DNA of 64,000 nt from an uncultured Hyphomicrobiales bacterium. Lineage in GTDB: Bacteria; Pseudomonadota; Alphaproteobacteria; Rhizobiales; Ancalomicrobiaceae. The stretch is taken from positions 148,320-212,319 of the forward strand of contig CAIYYN010000049.1 of NCBI GenBank assembly GCA_903930435.1, given 5' to 3'. The notes beneath the pieces were generated by a model. The model saw nothing but the letters and a program-made list of their open reading frames with translations. It was not told the DNA's origin and did no database searches. Of this stretch, positions 18,507 to 28,383 are shown piece after piece. The position numbers and the translations under genes are program-made. Numbering within the stretch: the stretch's first letter is position 1; each line of letters begins with the position of its first letter.

Positions 18507-19118
18507 TCAGATATCGTCGAATTCATCTTCGAAATCCGGCATGTGTCGTTGGCGTTGCGTTTCGCGCTCAGCCAAACGTGCTGCCCGCTCAGAGGGATCA
18601 CGACCGATGCGTGACTGCAGTGTTGTCAGATCGATGAAATGATCGGCTTGCCGACGCAGATCGTCAGAGATCATGGGCGGCTGGGTTTGGAGAGTCGAGA
18701 TGACCGACACTTTCTTGCCCTTGCGCTGCACGGCCTCGACAAGCCGCCGGAAGTCACCATCGCCGGAGAACAGAACCAGATGATCAATATGGTCGGCCAT
18801 CTCCATCGCATCGACGGCCAGTTCGATATCCATGTTCGCCTTTATCTTGCGGCGTCCCGTGGCATCAAAGAACTCTTTCGTCGGCTTCGTGACAACCTTG
18901 AATCCGTTGTAGTCTAGCCAGTCTATCAAAGGTCGGATTGAAGAATATTCTTGATCCTCAATCAGGGCTGTATAGTAAAAAGCCCTCATCAGGTAGCATC
19001 TTGATTGAAAATCCTGTAGCAGTCTTTTGTAGTCGATATCAAAACCGAGCGCTTTTGACGTTGCATACAGATTTGCACCATCGATGAATAGGGCGACTTT
19101 TTCACGTGTCTGAAACAT
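18507..19118 (-). CDS. NYN domain protein (LabA/DUF88 family)
   Basis: The 203-residue product carries a NYN (PIN-like) nuclease domain. The first conserved acid lies in ALFIDGANLYATSK (about residues 10-23), further acids in KANMDIELAVDAMEMADH and LFSGDGDFRRLVEAVQ, followed by KKVSVIST. These carboxylates bind metal in PIN-like RNases, so RNA cleavage is likely but unproven. The C-terminus (about 160-203) is charged and rich in R and E. It heads a two-gene unit with the uracil-DNA glycosylase, and is divergent from rpoZ across a 650-base AT-rich gap. Confidence 0.9.
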   Translation of the reverse strand: MFQTREKVALFIDGANLYATSKALGFDIDYKRLLQDFQSRCYLMRAFYYTALIEDQEYSSIRPLIDWLDYNGFKVVTKPTKEFFDATGRRKIKANMDIELAVDAMEMADHIDHLVLFSGDGDFRRLVEAVQRKGKKVSVISTLQTQPPMISDDLRRQADHFIDLTTLQSRIGRDPSERAARLAERETQRQRHMPDFEDEFDDI

Positions 19119-19767
19119 TTTTACTTCTTCGTAATTATTTGACGAATCGTTCTCGTGGACGCGTAATGTCGCGTATCCTGAGTCCGGGTTGAAGTTTCCG
19201 ATTTTCCCTCAAGTTGCCAGCAAACCTTCAGCCACCCCTGAACGCTGCGTTGGAGATCGAAGTCCCCCAATTGGTTCTTTCGGAAACAAAATGAATATAG
19301 CCGACTTCTTTAGCGATAGCCAGTAACTTCCAAAAAATTACGAATTTGAGTGGAATTACAACTCTCAGCAGCGTTTCAATCAGTAAAACAGATCGATTTT
19401 CTAAATCGGAGATATAGATATTATATTCTATACGTATATCTGCGGCGAATTATCGCAGAAATGCAAATTCATTCACATTCCCCTAACGTTTGGGACTGGA
19501 TTTGATTTGACGAATCACGAGCAATGGATTTTTGCAGGGTCGGTTCATAGATACCAGATGACCTTGCTTCACAAGGATGTTCGCCAATCCGGCATCTCGT
19601 TTCCACCATTGCGTTTTGGAGCACAACGCTATAGGTATCTCGCTTCGCAGAAGCGTGAGACAGCGCCTGGACGCTGAATCCGAATCGTCAAGATATTTTG
19701 CACATTATCCCTCGGATCTTGTTTGGCATCCGGATGGATAAGGGCACAAGGCCCCGGAGACACATAA
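19119..19767. promoter_or_regulatory. AT-rich divergent gap between the NYN gene and rpoZ
   Basis: About 650 bases without a credible gene. It holds several small palindromes: CGATTT-TCT-AAATCG (19394-19408), AGATATA...TATATCT (19410-19441), and two neighbouring hairpins CGCTTC-GCA-GAAGCG (about 19641-19655) and CAGCG...CGCTG (about 19661-19675). A possible sigma-70-type promoter for rpoZ is CATTGC, 17 bases, TATAGG ending near 19636, which would place the hairpins in the 5' leader. I searched both strands for a tmRNA tag and a tRNA-like 3' end and found none. Confidence 0.4.
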
Positions 19768-20145
19768 ATGGCACGCGTCACCGTCGAGGATTGCATCGAC
19801 AAGGTGGAGAATCGGTTTGAACTGGTCCTTCTTGCCGGCCATCGCGCCCGCATGATTTCCTCAGGTTCGCCGCTCACCATTGATCGCGACAACGACAAGA
19901 ACCCCGTCGTTGCACTGCGTGAGATCGCAGATGAGACAATCAGTCCAGAAGACCTGAAGGAAGAGTTCATCCACTCGCTTCAGAAGTTTGTTGAAGTCGA
20001 CGAACCTGAGCCTGAGGTTGTTCCGATGATTGCGGCAGCTTCTGGCGAGGACGACGGCGAAGTCCAGTTTGACCGCATGTCGGAAGAAGATCTCCTCAAG
20101 GGTCTCGAAGGGTTGGTTCCTCCTGACAAGGAAGAGGAAGACTGA
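19768..20145 (+). CDS. rpoZ: RNA polymerase omega subunit
   Basis: The 125-residue omega subunit assists folding and assembly of beta-prime. The family opening [20 protein letters not shown] is followed by [24 protein letters not shown] and an acidic C-terminal tail (about residues 85-125) that is longer than in E. coli but usual in alphaproteobacteria. rsh follows after 92 bases, the standard rpoZ-spoT arrangement, linking polymerase assembly and (p)ppGpp. Confidence 0.96.
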   Translation: MARVTVEDCIDKVENRFELVLLAGHRARMISSGSPLTIDRDNDKNPVVALREIADETISPEDLKEEFIHSLQKFVEVDEPEPEVVPMIAAASGEDDGEVQFDRMSEEDLLKGLEGLVPPDKEEED

Positions 20146-20237
20146 AACGCGGGTCGTAGCCCTTCCATCCGGCTGCCCGGATTGTTACGTTTGACGATCT
20201 TGAATCGTATTCGGATCGCAGCGACGGGACCGCAGCC

Positions 20238-22442
20238 ATGATGCGTCAGTACGACCTCGTCGAGCGCGTCAAGCGCTATAACCCGCAGGCGGACGAGGCT
20301 TTACTCAACAAAGCCTACGTCTACGGGATGATGAAGCATGGGGCACAGAAGCGGGCTTCCGGCGACCCCTATTTTTCGCATCCGCTCGAAGTTGCTGCCA
20401 TTCTGACGGACTTACGGCTCGACGACGCGTCGATTGCCGTTGCGCTTCTGCATGACACGATTGAAGATACAGACGCAACACGCGATGAAATCGACGGTCT
20501 TTTCGGACCCGAAATCGGGCAGCTCGTTGAAAGCCTGACCAAGCTGAAGAAGCTGGATTTTGTCTACAAGCAAACCCAGCAGGCTGAGAATTTCCGTCGT
20601 CTGCTTCTTGCCGTGTCCGACGATATCCGGGTCCTGCTGGTCAAGCTTGCGGACCGCCTGCACAATATGCGTACGCTTCACCATATGGCTGAGGCAAAAC
20701 GGTTTCGCATCGCTGAAGAAACGATGGAAATCTACGCACCCTTGGCTGGACGCATCGGCATGCAGAGCATGCGCGAAGAACTCGAAGATCTCGCGTTCCA
20801 GCATCTCAATCCCGACGCACATCTCAAGATCACCGAACGACTGGCTGTCCTGGCTGATCAGAACAAGGACCTGAAGCCGAAGATCGAGTCGGCGCTGACT
20901 GAAAAATTGATGGCGAACGGCATTGTTGCGACTGTCAAAGGACGTCAGAAACGGCCTTATTCGATCTTCGTCAAGATGCAGCGCAAGGGCGTATCGTTCG
21001 AGCAATTATCCGATATCTTCGGCTTCCGGGTGCTGGTTCCGGGCGAAGACGACTGCTATCGGGCGCTCGGAATCGTCCACAGGACCTGGAAAATGGTGCC
21101 GGGTCGCTTCAAGGATTACATCTCTACGCCGAAGCAGAATGATTACCGCTCTTTGCACACGACGGTCGTTGGTCCGGCCGGACAGCAACGTGTCGAATTG
21201 CAGATCCGGACTGATGCGATGAACCGGGTCTGCGAGTTTGGCATCGCGGCGCACGCCCTCTACAAGGACGGCGGCAAGAGCGAGGGCCTTCAGCGCGAGT
21301 CCGGCGCCTTTGCGTGGTTGCGTGAGACGGTCGCGCGGTTGAATGATCCCAATCTCAACCCGGAAGAGTTCTTGGAGAATACCAAGCTTGAACTCTTCCA
21401 TGATCAGGTGTTCTGCTTCACGCCCAAGGGCAAGATCATCGGACTGCCGCGTGGCGCAAATGCAATTGATTTTGCCTATGCGGTGCACACCGACGTCGGT
21501 AACACCTGCGTTGGAGCCAAGATCAACGGACGCATCATGCCGTTGATGACCGAACTATCGAATGGTGATGAAGTCGAAATCATCCGGTCGAAGGCGCAGG
21601 TGCCGCCACCGGCCTGGGAGAACATCGCGGTCACCGGCAAGGCGCGTGCCGCGATCCGCCGCGCCACACGCGAAGCCGTTCGCAAGCAGTTCAGTGGGCT
21701 AGGCAGGCAAATTCTCGAGCGTGTGTTTGAACGAGCCGGGCGACCATTGAGTGACAGCCTGTTGCAACAGGCCGCGCCCCGTCTCGGCCATCAAACAGTC
21801 GGCGATCTCGTTGCAGCGGTCGGGCGTGGCGAATTGACTTCAGATGGCGTGCTCAAAGCCGTTTATCCCGATTATCAGGATGAGCGCACGACTTCCAGTC
21901 CACGGGCATCGCAAGGCGATGGCTGGTTTGGCCTGGATCGTGGGCGCACGATGAAATTCCGCGTTCCGGGTGACGGCGAGGCGTCGGATCTGGCCATTCC
22001 GATTCGCGGCATCTCCGGGGAACTGCCGGTGCAGTTTGCGCCAGAAGGCGGCGCTGTTCCGGGGGATCGGATTGTTGGCATTCTCACGCCAGGCGAGGGG
22101 ATCACGGTTTATCCAATCCAGTCTTCCGCCCTCAAGGAGTTCGACGATCAGCCGGAGCGTTGGCTCGACGTACGCTGGGATATCAATCCTGATGATCCCG
22201 TGCGCTTCCCGGCGCGGATAGCGCTCACCTCCCTGAACGAACCTGGCTCACTGGCCCAGATCGCTCAGGTTATTGCTGACAATGATGGCAACATTGACAA
22301 TATCAAGATGATCCGCAAGGGAGCCGATTTCCACGAGATCATGATTGATCTCGAGGTTTGGGACCTGAAGCATCTCAACCGGATCACCAGTCAATTGAAG
22401 CAAAAGCCGATTATTTCAAGCGTTGCCCGAGCGAACGGCTAG
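20238..22442 (+). CDS. rsh: Bifunctional (p)ppGpp synthetase/hydrolase Rsh
   Basis: The 734-residue enzyme makes and degrades the stringent-response alarmone. The HD hydrolase domain (about residues 25-180) keeps the metal-binding VALLHDTIEDT and KLADRLHNMRTL motifs. The synthetase domain (about 230-350) has RPYSIFVKMQRKG, FGFRVLVPGEDDCY, NDYRSLHTTVV and VELQIRTDAMN. A TGS domain (KGKIIGLPRGANAIDFAYAV) follows, and an ACT domain ends the protein (SLNEPGSLAQIAQVIADNDG). Both active sites look intact, so it is expected to be the single Rsh of the organism. In related genomes pyrE-acpS normally follow; here the hppA terminator and hppA come next. Confidence 0.95.
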   Translation: MMRQYDLVERVKRYNPQADEALLNKAYVYGMMKHGAQKRASGDPYFSHPLEVAAILTDLRLDDASIAVALLHDTIEDTDATRDEIDGLFGPEIGQLVESLTKLKKLDFVYKQTQQAENFRRLLLAVSDDIRVLLVKLADRLHNMRTLHHMAEAKRFRIAEETMEIYAPLAGRIGMQSMREELEDLAFQHLNPDAHLKITERLAVLADQNKDLKPKIESALTEKLMANGIVATVKGRQKRPYSIFVKMQRKGVSFEQLSDIFGFRVLVPGEDDCYRALGIVHRTWKMVPGRFKDYISTPKQNDYRSLHTTVVGPAGQQRVELQIRTDAMNRVCEFGIAAHALYKDGGKSEGLQRESGAFAWLRETVARLNDPNLNPEEFLENTKLELFHDQVFCFTPKGKIIGLPRGANAIDFAYAVHTDVGNTCVGAKINGRIMPLMTELSNGDEVEIIRSKAQVPPPAWENIAVTGKARAAIRRATREAVRKQFSGLGRQILERVFERAGRPLSDSLLQQAAPRLGHQTVGDLVAAVGRGELTSDGVLKAVYPDYQDERTTSSPRASQGDGWFGLDRGRTMKFRVPGDGEASDLAIPIRGISGELPVQFAPEGGAVPGDRIVGILTPGEGITVYPIQSSALKEFDDQPERWLDVRWDINPDDPVRFPARIALTSLNEPGSLAQIAQVIADNDGNIDNIKMIRKGADFHEIMIDLEVWDLKHLNRITSQLKQKPIISSVARANG

Positions 22443-22649
22443 TGAACCGCACGATTCACGCGTCAGACCAATCAGCTTTATCGGATAAGTCGATGTCTGC
22501 AGGGTGCCTCATGCGCGTCGCAGAGGCGTTTGTCGTACCTGGTGGTGAACTGAACTCTCCTGAAACAAGCCGGCATCTTACAAGGCCGAAGGATCGCTCC
22601 CTCCGAAGGCACTGGAAGCGGGGCAGGCGTCAACGCGCTCTCGCCAAGC

Positions 22650-22678
22650 AAAAAGCCCGGCGATTGCGCGCCGGGCTC
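22650..22678 (-). terminator. Intrinsic terminator of hppA
   Basis: Read on the minus strand, AGCCCGGCG and CGCCGGGCT form a 9-bp GC-rich stem with a six-base loop, followed by TTTTTGC. It sits about 25 bases after the hppA stop. In the plus direction it lacks a good T-run, so it serves rsh poorly. The remaining roughly 200 bases after rsh hold no recognisable gene. Confidence 0.88.
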
Positions 22679-22701
22679 CTTGTAGCTTCAGTTAGACGAA
22701 C

Positions 22702-24843
22702 TTAGCCAGAATGAGCCAGAACTGCCAGCAACAGCAAGGCCACGATGTTCGTGATCTTGATGGCCGGGTTGACGGCCGGTCCAGCGGTGTCCTTGTAGGG
22801 ATCGCCGACGGTATCGCCGGTCACCGATGCCTTGTGCGCATCGGAGCCCTTGAAGTGTTTGACGCCGTCCTTGTCAATGAAGCCATCTTCAAATGACTTC
22901 TTGGCATTATCCCACGCACCACCGCCCGAGGTCATCGAGATCGCGACAAACAGCCCGTTGACGATCACGCCCAGCAGTGAAGCGCCGAGTGCGGCAAAGG
23001 CCGAAGCCTTGGAACCCGACACGAGCAACACGCCGAAATAGACCACGATCGGTGCCAGCACGGGCAGGAGCGACGGGACGATCATTTCCTTGATAGCCGC
23101 CTTGGTCAGCATGTCGACAGCACGACCGTAGTCGGGCTTATCCGTGCCAGCCATGATACCAGGCTTTTCCTTGAACTGACGACGGACTTCCTCCACGACC
23201 GACCCGGCGGCGCGGCCGACAGCAGTCATGGCGATACCGCCGAACAGGTAGGGGATCATGCCGCCGAAGATCAGGCCGGCAACGACGTAGGGGTTGGAGA
23301 GATCGAAGGAGATCACGCCCATGCCCTTGAAGTAGAGATACTTCTCGGGATGAGCCGCGAAGTAGGTGAGGTCATTGGAATAGGCCGCGAACAGGACCAG
23401 CGCTCCAAGACCGGCAGACCCGATGGCATAGCCCTTGGTGACGGCCTTTGTCGTGTTGCCCACCGCATCAAGCGCGTCGGTGGTGTGGCGGACTTCCTTC
23501 GGCAGGCCCGACATTTCGGCGATACCACCGGCGTTGTCGGTGACGGGACCGAAAGCGTCGAGTGCGACGATCATGCCTGCAAGGCCGAGCATCGTCGTCA
23601 CGGCAATGGCCGTCCCGAAGAGACCAGCCAACTGGTAGGTCGAGATGATGCCAGCCACAATGACAATGGCGGGCAGGGCGGTCGATTCCAGCGAGATCGC
23701 GAGGCCCTGGATCACGTTGGTGCCATGGCCGGTGACCGAAGCCTGGGCAATCGACACGACCGGACGCTTGCCCGTGCCGGTATAATATTCGGTGATCCAG
23801 ACGATCAGGCCGGTAACAGCAAGACCTTCAAGCCCGCAGATAAAGAGGTTCGTGCCCGTGATGCCGATGGCTCCAACCTTTCCGAACTCGCCCCAGCCAA
23901 GCAGGAAATGCGTAGCAAGTCCGAGACCGACGACAGACAGGAGGCCGGTGGCGATGAGGCCCTTGTAAAGAGCTCCCATGATCGAGTTGTTCGCACCCAG
24001 CTTGACGAAAAAGGTGCCGATGATTGAGGTCACGATGCATGCGCCGCAGATGGTGAGCGGATACAGCATCGCATTCGCCAGCACCGGCTGGCCCGAGAAG
24101 AAGATCGAGGCCAGAACCATCGTCGCGACAACTGTCACGGCATAGGTCTCGAAGAGGTCAGCGGCCATACCGGCGCAGTCACCGACGTTATCGCCGACGT
24201 TGTCTGCGATCGTTGCCGGGTTGCGCGGATCATCCTCGGGGATGCCGGCTTCGACCTTGCCGACGAGGTCAGCGCCGACGTCAGCGCCCTTGGTGAAGAT
24301 GCCGCCGCCGAGACGGGCGAAGATCGAGATCAGCGATGCACCAAAACCGAGGGCAACGAGCGCGTCTGTAACGGTCCTGTCATCGGGAGCAAGGCCCATA
24401 GGACCGGTCAGCACCCAGTACATGATCGTCACGCCGAGAAGCGCGAGGCCCGCGACCAGCATGCCCGTAACGGCACCGGACTTGAAGGCGATGTCGAGGC
24501 CAGCAGCCAGTGAAGTGGCCGAAGCTTGTGCCGTGCGGACGTTGGCACGAACCGACACGTTCATGCCGATGAAGCCGGCGATGCCGGACAACACGGCTCC
24601 GACGACGAATCCGATCGCAACATCGCGGCCAAGCAACCAGGCGAGGGCCACGAGGATCACAATGCCCACGACGCCGATCGTCGTATATTGGCGTTTCAGG
24701 TAGGCCTGCGCACCTTCAGCGATCGCGCCTGCGATCTCCTGCATGCGCGGGCTACCTGCGTCTGCGGACAGAACCGAGCCAATCGCCCAGACCCCGTAAA
24801 CAATTGATAATAGACCACATAATACAACGATCAGAATGGACAT
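22702..24843 (-). CDS. hppA: Membrane H+-translocating pyrophosphatase (K+-independent type)
   Basis: The 713-residue polytopic membrane protein couples hydrolysis of pyrophosphate to proton pumping. The substrate site is visible in [40 protein letters not shown] and [11 protein letters not shown], and again in [16 protein letters not shown]. The segment [20 protein letters not shown] has Lys after GNTT, which is the signature of the K+-independent class (the K+-dependent class has Ala). About 15-16 hydrophobic helices are present. It lies downstream of thiL, as usual in Rhizobiales, but both are on the opposite strand from rsh. Confidence 0.95.
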   Translation of the reverse strand: MSILIVVLCGLLSIVYGVWAIGSVLSADAGSPRMQEIAGAIAEGAQAYLKRQYTTIGVVGIVILVALAWLLGRDVAIGFVVGAVLSGIAGFIGMNVSVRANVRTAQASATSLAAGLDIAFKSGAVTGMLVAGLALLGVTIMYWVLTGPMGLAPDDRTVTDALVALGFGASLISIFARLGGGIFTKGADVGADLVGKVEAGIPEDDPRNPATIADNVGDNVGDCAGMAADLFETYAVTVVATMVLASIFFSGQPVLANAMLYPLTICGACIVTSIIGTFFVKLGANNSIMGALYKGLIATGLLSVVGLGLATHFLLGWGEFGKVGAIGITGTNLFICGLEGLAVTGLIVWITEYYTGTGKRPVVSIAQASVTGHGTNVIQGLAISLESTALPAIVIVAGIISTYQLAGLFGTAIAVTTMLGLAGMIVALDAFGPVTDNAGGIAEMSGLPKEVRHTTDALDAVGNTTKAVTKGYAIGSAGLGALVLFAAYSNDLTYFAAHPEKYLYFKGMGVISFDLSNPYVVAGLIFGGMIPYLFGGIAMTAVGRAAGSVVEEVRRQFKEKPGIMAGTDKPDYGRAVDMLTKAAIKEMIVPSLLPVLAPIVVYFGVLLVSGSKASAFAALGASLLGVIVNGLFVAISMTSGGGAWDNAKKSFEDGFIDKDGVKHFKGSDAHKASVTGDTVGDPYKDTAGPAVNPAIKITNIVALLLLAVLAHSG

Positions 24844-25069
24844 GCTGCCTCCACTGTTACGGCCGGGGATGTCCTATCCCCGAGCGCACCGGCACCCGTT
24901 GCGGCGCCTCTTTTTTGATTGTGTGACTTGCCAAGCATTTGCCCGCCAAGACGAATGGGGCGTACCCTATCGACGCAGTGCATGGCGTCAAGGTGGAAAG
25001 GACGAAAATAACAGGGAATGCGGGATCTTGCGTGCCTTCCGAGCTGCTAAAAGGGTGAAAATCTGTCGA

Positions 25070-26062
25070 TCAGAAATGGCTGTAGCCGGTCGCCTGGATT
25101 TCAAGGAGATCGCCGGTCTTACCCGAAAGATGTAGATTGCCGTTGCCGGGCACTATCGTGCCAATCCTTGTCACCACCACGCCAGCACGGTTGGCCGCGT
25201 CCGCAAACGCGTCGGATCGGGCGGCAGGTACCGTCAGTAGCAACTCGTAATCGTCTCCACCGGTCACGAGAGTGGACACAAGCGATGGATCGCTGGTCAG
25301 AGCCTGTCGGGCCGCTGCGGACAAAGGCACTTCGTCGATTTCCAGTTCAGCATCCACGCCGGAAACCTTTGCCATTCGGGTCAGATCCAGCACGAGGCCA
25401 TCGGAGACATCCATTGCGCCATTGGCATGATCGAGGACGGCTTGGGCCAATACCGACCTGGGTCGAGGCAGTAGATATCGATCAAGGAGATAAGATTGCG
25501 CCATGGCATCAAGGTCGAGTTTTGCTGCCAAAGCATGATCCAGGCGCAGTTTCAGGCCAAGCGCCGAGTCGCCAATCGTACCTGACACGAAGATCTGATC
25601 GCCTTCCCTTGCTCCGGCGCGACGGGCCATGCGCCCTGTCGGAACAGCGCCGATAACCGTTATGGTAATGACGAGTCCCTTCGGCGACTTGATCGTGTCG
25701 CCACCCAGCAAGGAGATTGCGTAGGTCGCCTGGTCCTCGGCAAGCCCGGCGGCGAAGTCCGCCAATTGTGGTTCTGTCCAATCGGATGGCAGGGCCAGCG
25801 ACAGGAGATATCCGAGAGGGCGAGCGCCTTTGGCGGCGAGATCCGACAAATTCACTCGCAAGGCTTTTTGTGCCACGAACTTCCAGGAGTCGTCGCTGAA
25901 AAAGTGAATGCCTTCGGCGACGGCGTCGGTCTTCAGCACCAGCTCGTGTCCATCTGGTGGCGTCAGGGTGGCGCAATCGTCGCCGAGCCGCAGCGCGCCG
26001 GGATCGGTTGCCAGCGGGCGAAAATATCGGGCGATCAGGTCGTCTTCTGAGGGGCGTGTCAT
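25070..26062 (-). CDS. thiL: Thiamine-monophosphate kinase
   Basis: The enzyme converts thiamine monophosphate to the cofactor thiamine diphosphate with ATP. The 330-residue product shows MTRPSEDDLIARYFRPLA, the Mg-binding RLGDDCATL and LVLKTDAVAEGIHFF, KALRVNLSDLAAKGARPLG, and the late MDVSDGLVLDL and GGDDYELL motifs of the PurM/AIRS fold. The frame stays open for another 330 codons upstream, but that part overlaps the opposite-strand flavoprotein gene; the ATG at 26062 is where homology begins. thiL normally follows nusB; here three genes lie in between. Confidence 0.94.
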   Translation of the reverse strand: MTRPSEDDLIARYFRPLATDPGALRLGDDCATLTPPDGHELVLKTDAVAEGIHFFSDDSWKFVAQKALRVNLSDLAAKGARPLGYLLSLALPSDWTEPQLADFAAGLAEDQATYAISLLGGDTIKSPKGLVITITVIGAVPTGRMARRAGAREGDQIFVSGTIGDSALGLKLRLDHALAAKLDLDAMAQSYLLDRYLLPRPRSVLAQAVLDHANGAMDVSDGLVLDLTRMAKVSGVDAELEIDEVPLSAAARQALTSDPSLVSTLVTGGDDYELLLTVPAARSDAFADAANRAGVVVTRIGTIVPGNGNLHLSGKTGDLLEIQATGYSHF

Positions 26063-26176
26063 GTTTGCGATTGGCCACACCGGATAGGGTCCGTCAAGCC
26101 TGAGACCGAATGACCACCAAGGAACTTGTATCATTGCATCAAACCCGCATTGTAGGACGTCTCGCACGAGGACACC

Positions 26177-27829
26177 ATGACAAGCACTTTGGACGTTATC
26201 ATCATTGGCGGTGGATTGGCAGGACTGGTCGCTTCGGCGGAGCTGACCGACGCCGGCAAGCGGGTTGCGATAATCGACCAAGAGCCGCGCCAATCGCTTG
26301 GTGGGCAGGCGTTCTGGTCGCTTGGCGGGTTGTTCATAGTCGATACGCCCGAACAGCGTCGTCTCGGCATCCGCGATAGTCACGATCTTGCGCTCAGGGA
26401 CTGGTTCGGGACGGCGACCTTTGATCGCCCTGAAGATCATTGCCCACGCGCGTGGGCAAAAGCCTATGTCGCATTTGCAGCGGGCGAGAAGCGGTCGTGG
26501 TTGCGCGAGCGTGGCGTATCGTGGTTTCCGGTCGTTGGCTGGGCCGAACGGGGCGGGCAGGGCGCCATCGGACATGGCAACAGTGTGCCGCGATTTCACA
26601 TCACATGGGGAACCGGGCCGGGCGTGATCGCACCCTTTGTCGCACGGGCGATCGAGGCAGAAAAAGCGGGGCTGCTGACGTTTCGTTTCCGCCACGCCGT
26701 CCGGAACCTGATTGTCGAACAGGGGGCCGTCGTCGGTGTTTCCGGACAGATCTTCGCGCCGAGTGATGTCGAGCGAGGTATCAAGTCCAATCGAGACGTC
26801 ATCGGCGATTTCGACCTGCGCGCGGAAACGGTTCTGGTCGCCTCCGGCGGTATTGGCGGCAATCATGATCTTGTCCGCCAGAATTGGCCAACGCGTCTGG
26901 GAAAGCCGCCGCAATCGATGATCTCCGGCGTGCCAAATCATGTCGACGGTCTGATGCTCGATGTCGCCCAAACTGCGGGAGCCTCGCTGATCAATCCGGA
27001 TCGCATGTGGCATTACGTGGAGGGCATCCGCAATTTTGCGCCGATCTGGCCAATGCACGGGATCCGCATCCTGCCGGGGCCGTCTTCCCTCTGGTTCTCG
27101 GCAACTGGGGACCGTTTGCCAGCGCCCTATCTACCGGGCTTCGATACGCTCGGCACGCTCGAACACATCATGGGTACCGGCTACGAGTATTCGTGGTTCA
27201 TCCTCAATCAAAGCATTATCCGCAAGGAATTTGCGCTCTCCGGCTCCGAGCAAAACCCCGATTTCACGAACAAGGACTGGCTGGCGGTGCTTGGTCGGGC
27301 CTTTGGCAAGGCTGCGCCTGGCCCAGTCGAGGCCTTCAAGCAGCATGGGCCGGACTTTGTTGTTCGCGACAGCATCGAGGAACTGGTTGCGGGGATGAAT
27401 GCCTTGACCGGCGACGGATTGCTCAATGTCGAGGATATACGATCGCAGATCCTCGCCCGCGATGGCCAACTCGACAATCCCTTTGCCAAGGATGCGCAAA
27501 TCGCGGCGATCCGGGCTGCGCGCGGTTATATTGGTGACCGGTTGATCCGTACAGCCAAGCCGCACAAGATTCTCGATCCCGAACATGGTCCGTTGATCGC
27601 TGTGAAGCTCAATATTCTGACCCGCAAGACGTTGGGTGGACTGGAAACAAATCTCGACGGGCAGGTGCTGAGGGCCGGTGGCGAGCCTTTGCCGGGGCTT
27701 TACGCGGCGGGGGAAGCCGCGGGTTTTGGTGGCGGTGGCATGCACGGCTATCGGGCCCTGGAGGGCACATTTCTCGGAGGCTGCATCTTTTCAGGCAGAG
27801 CCGCCGGGCGAGCCTTGGCGAAAGGGTAA
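26177..27829 (+). CDS. FAD-binding dehydrogenase (KstD/fumarate reductase-like)
   Basis: The 550-residue flavoprotein has the dinucleotide motif VIIIGGGLAGLVASAEL at residues 8-24 with the acid in VAIIDQE, LGGQAFWSLGGLF as the second FAD contact, VLVASGGIGGNHDLV, and the closing GLYAAGEAAGFGGGGMHGYR and LEGTFLGG that bind FAD. The layout matches the 3-ketosteroid dehydrogenase/fumarate reductase group, often annotated only as FAD-binding dehydrogenase; the substrate is unknown and no steroid genes are near. It is divergent from thiL and followed by a VOC gene on the same strand. Confidence 0.9.
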   Translation: MTSTLDVIIIGGGLAGLVASAELTDAGKRVAIIDQEPRQSLGGQAFWSLGGLFIVDTPEQRRLGIRDSHDLALRDWFGTATFDRPEDHCPRAWAKAYVAFAAGEKRSWLRERGVSWFPVVGWAERGGQGAIGHGNSVPRFHITWGTGPGVIAPFVARAIEAEKAGLLTFRFRHAVRNLIVEQGAVVGVSGQIFAPSDVERGIKSNRDVIGDFDLRAETVLVASGGIGGNHDLVRQNWPTRLGKPPQSMISGVPNHVDGLMLDVAQTAGASLINPDRMWHYVEGIRNFAPIWPMHGIRILPGPSSLWFSATGDRLPAPYLPGFDTLGTLEHIMGTGYEYSWFILNQSIIRKEFALSGSEQNPDFTNKDWLAVLGRAFGKAAPGPVEAFKQHGPDFVVRDSIEELVAGMNALTGDGLLNVEDIRSQILARDGQLDNPFAKDAQIAAIRAARGYIGDRLIRTAKPHKILDPEHGPLIAVKLNILTRKTLGGLETNLDGQVLRAGGEPLPGLYAAGEAAGFGGGGMHGYRALEGTFLGGCIFSGRAAGRALAKG

Positions 27830-27896
27830 GCGAGTGGCTTGCCGGACGTGGGCATCGGTGCTCAAGTGCCTATCTTATCGCTAATAGAGAAGACCC

Positions 27897-28280
27897 ATGC
27901 CCATTACAGGCCTCAACCACATCAATTTTCGCGCGCATCCCCCGCTGCTCGACGCCTTGCGCGACTTCTATTGTGACGTCGTCGGATTGACCGAAGGTCC
28001 ACGCCCACCCTTTCCCCGTCCCGGCTATTGGCTCTATGCGGGAGGCGAACCGATCATGCACCTCTATGAGGCGGAGGTCGGCGAAATCCGGGAACCCGAT
28101 GCCGATGGGGTGTTCGATCACGTCGCGTTTTCCTGCAGCGATCCCGCCGCGACTGAAGCCCGGCTGAAGGCACTCGGGGTTCCCTATCGATCGACAGGGA
28201 TTCCGGGCACGCATTTGCGGCAGATTTTCCTGCAAGATCCGGCAGGTAATCGCGTGGAATTGCAGTTTTCACAGGCTTGA
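27897..28280 (+). CDS. VOC family protein (glyoxalase-like)
   Basis: The 127-residue protein has the two beta-alpha-beta-beta-beta modules of the vicinal oxygen chelate fold: GLNHINFRAHP with the first metal His, LRDFYCDVVGL, GGEPIMHLYEAE, then FDHVAFSCSD with a second His, and DPAGNRVELQF with the metal Glu. The metal ligand set looks complete, so it may be an enzyme rather than a resistance-type binding protein, but the substrate is unknown. It lies 67 bases after the flavoprotein gene and may be co-transcribed. Confidence 0.87.
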   Translation: MPITGLNHINFRAHPPLLDALRDFYCDVVGLTEGPRPPFPRPGYWLYAGGEPIMHLYEAEVGEIREPDADGVFDHVAFSCSDPAATEARLKALGVPYRSTGIPGTHLRQIFLQDPAGNRVELQFSQA

Positions 28281-28383
28281 AAGCCTTGAATTTGGCCAAA
28301 CGTGGCGTTCAACAGAAAAGTTCAAAAATGGACTCATAAGTTGAATCAAGAAATGGCTGCAATTTCCTGATTCTGCACGTCGT

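Noticed and set aside
19119..19767. Possible tmRNA gene near smpB and rpoZ
   Set aside because: No tag-coding sequence and no tRNA-like acceptor or TTCGA arm was found on either strand.
22443..22649. Open frame continuing past the rsh stop
   Set aside because: It begins inside rsh in another frame and has no start site or recognisable product.
26063..27058. Upstream extension of the thiL frame by about 330 codons
   Set aside because: The extension runs antisense through the FAD dehydrogenase gene; ThiL homology starts at ATG 26062.
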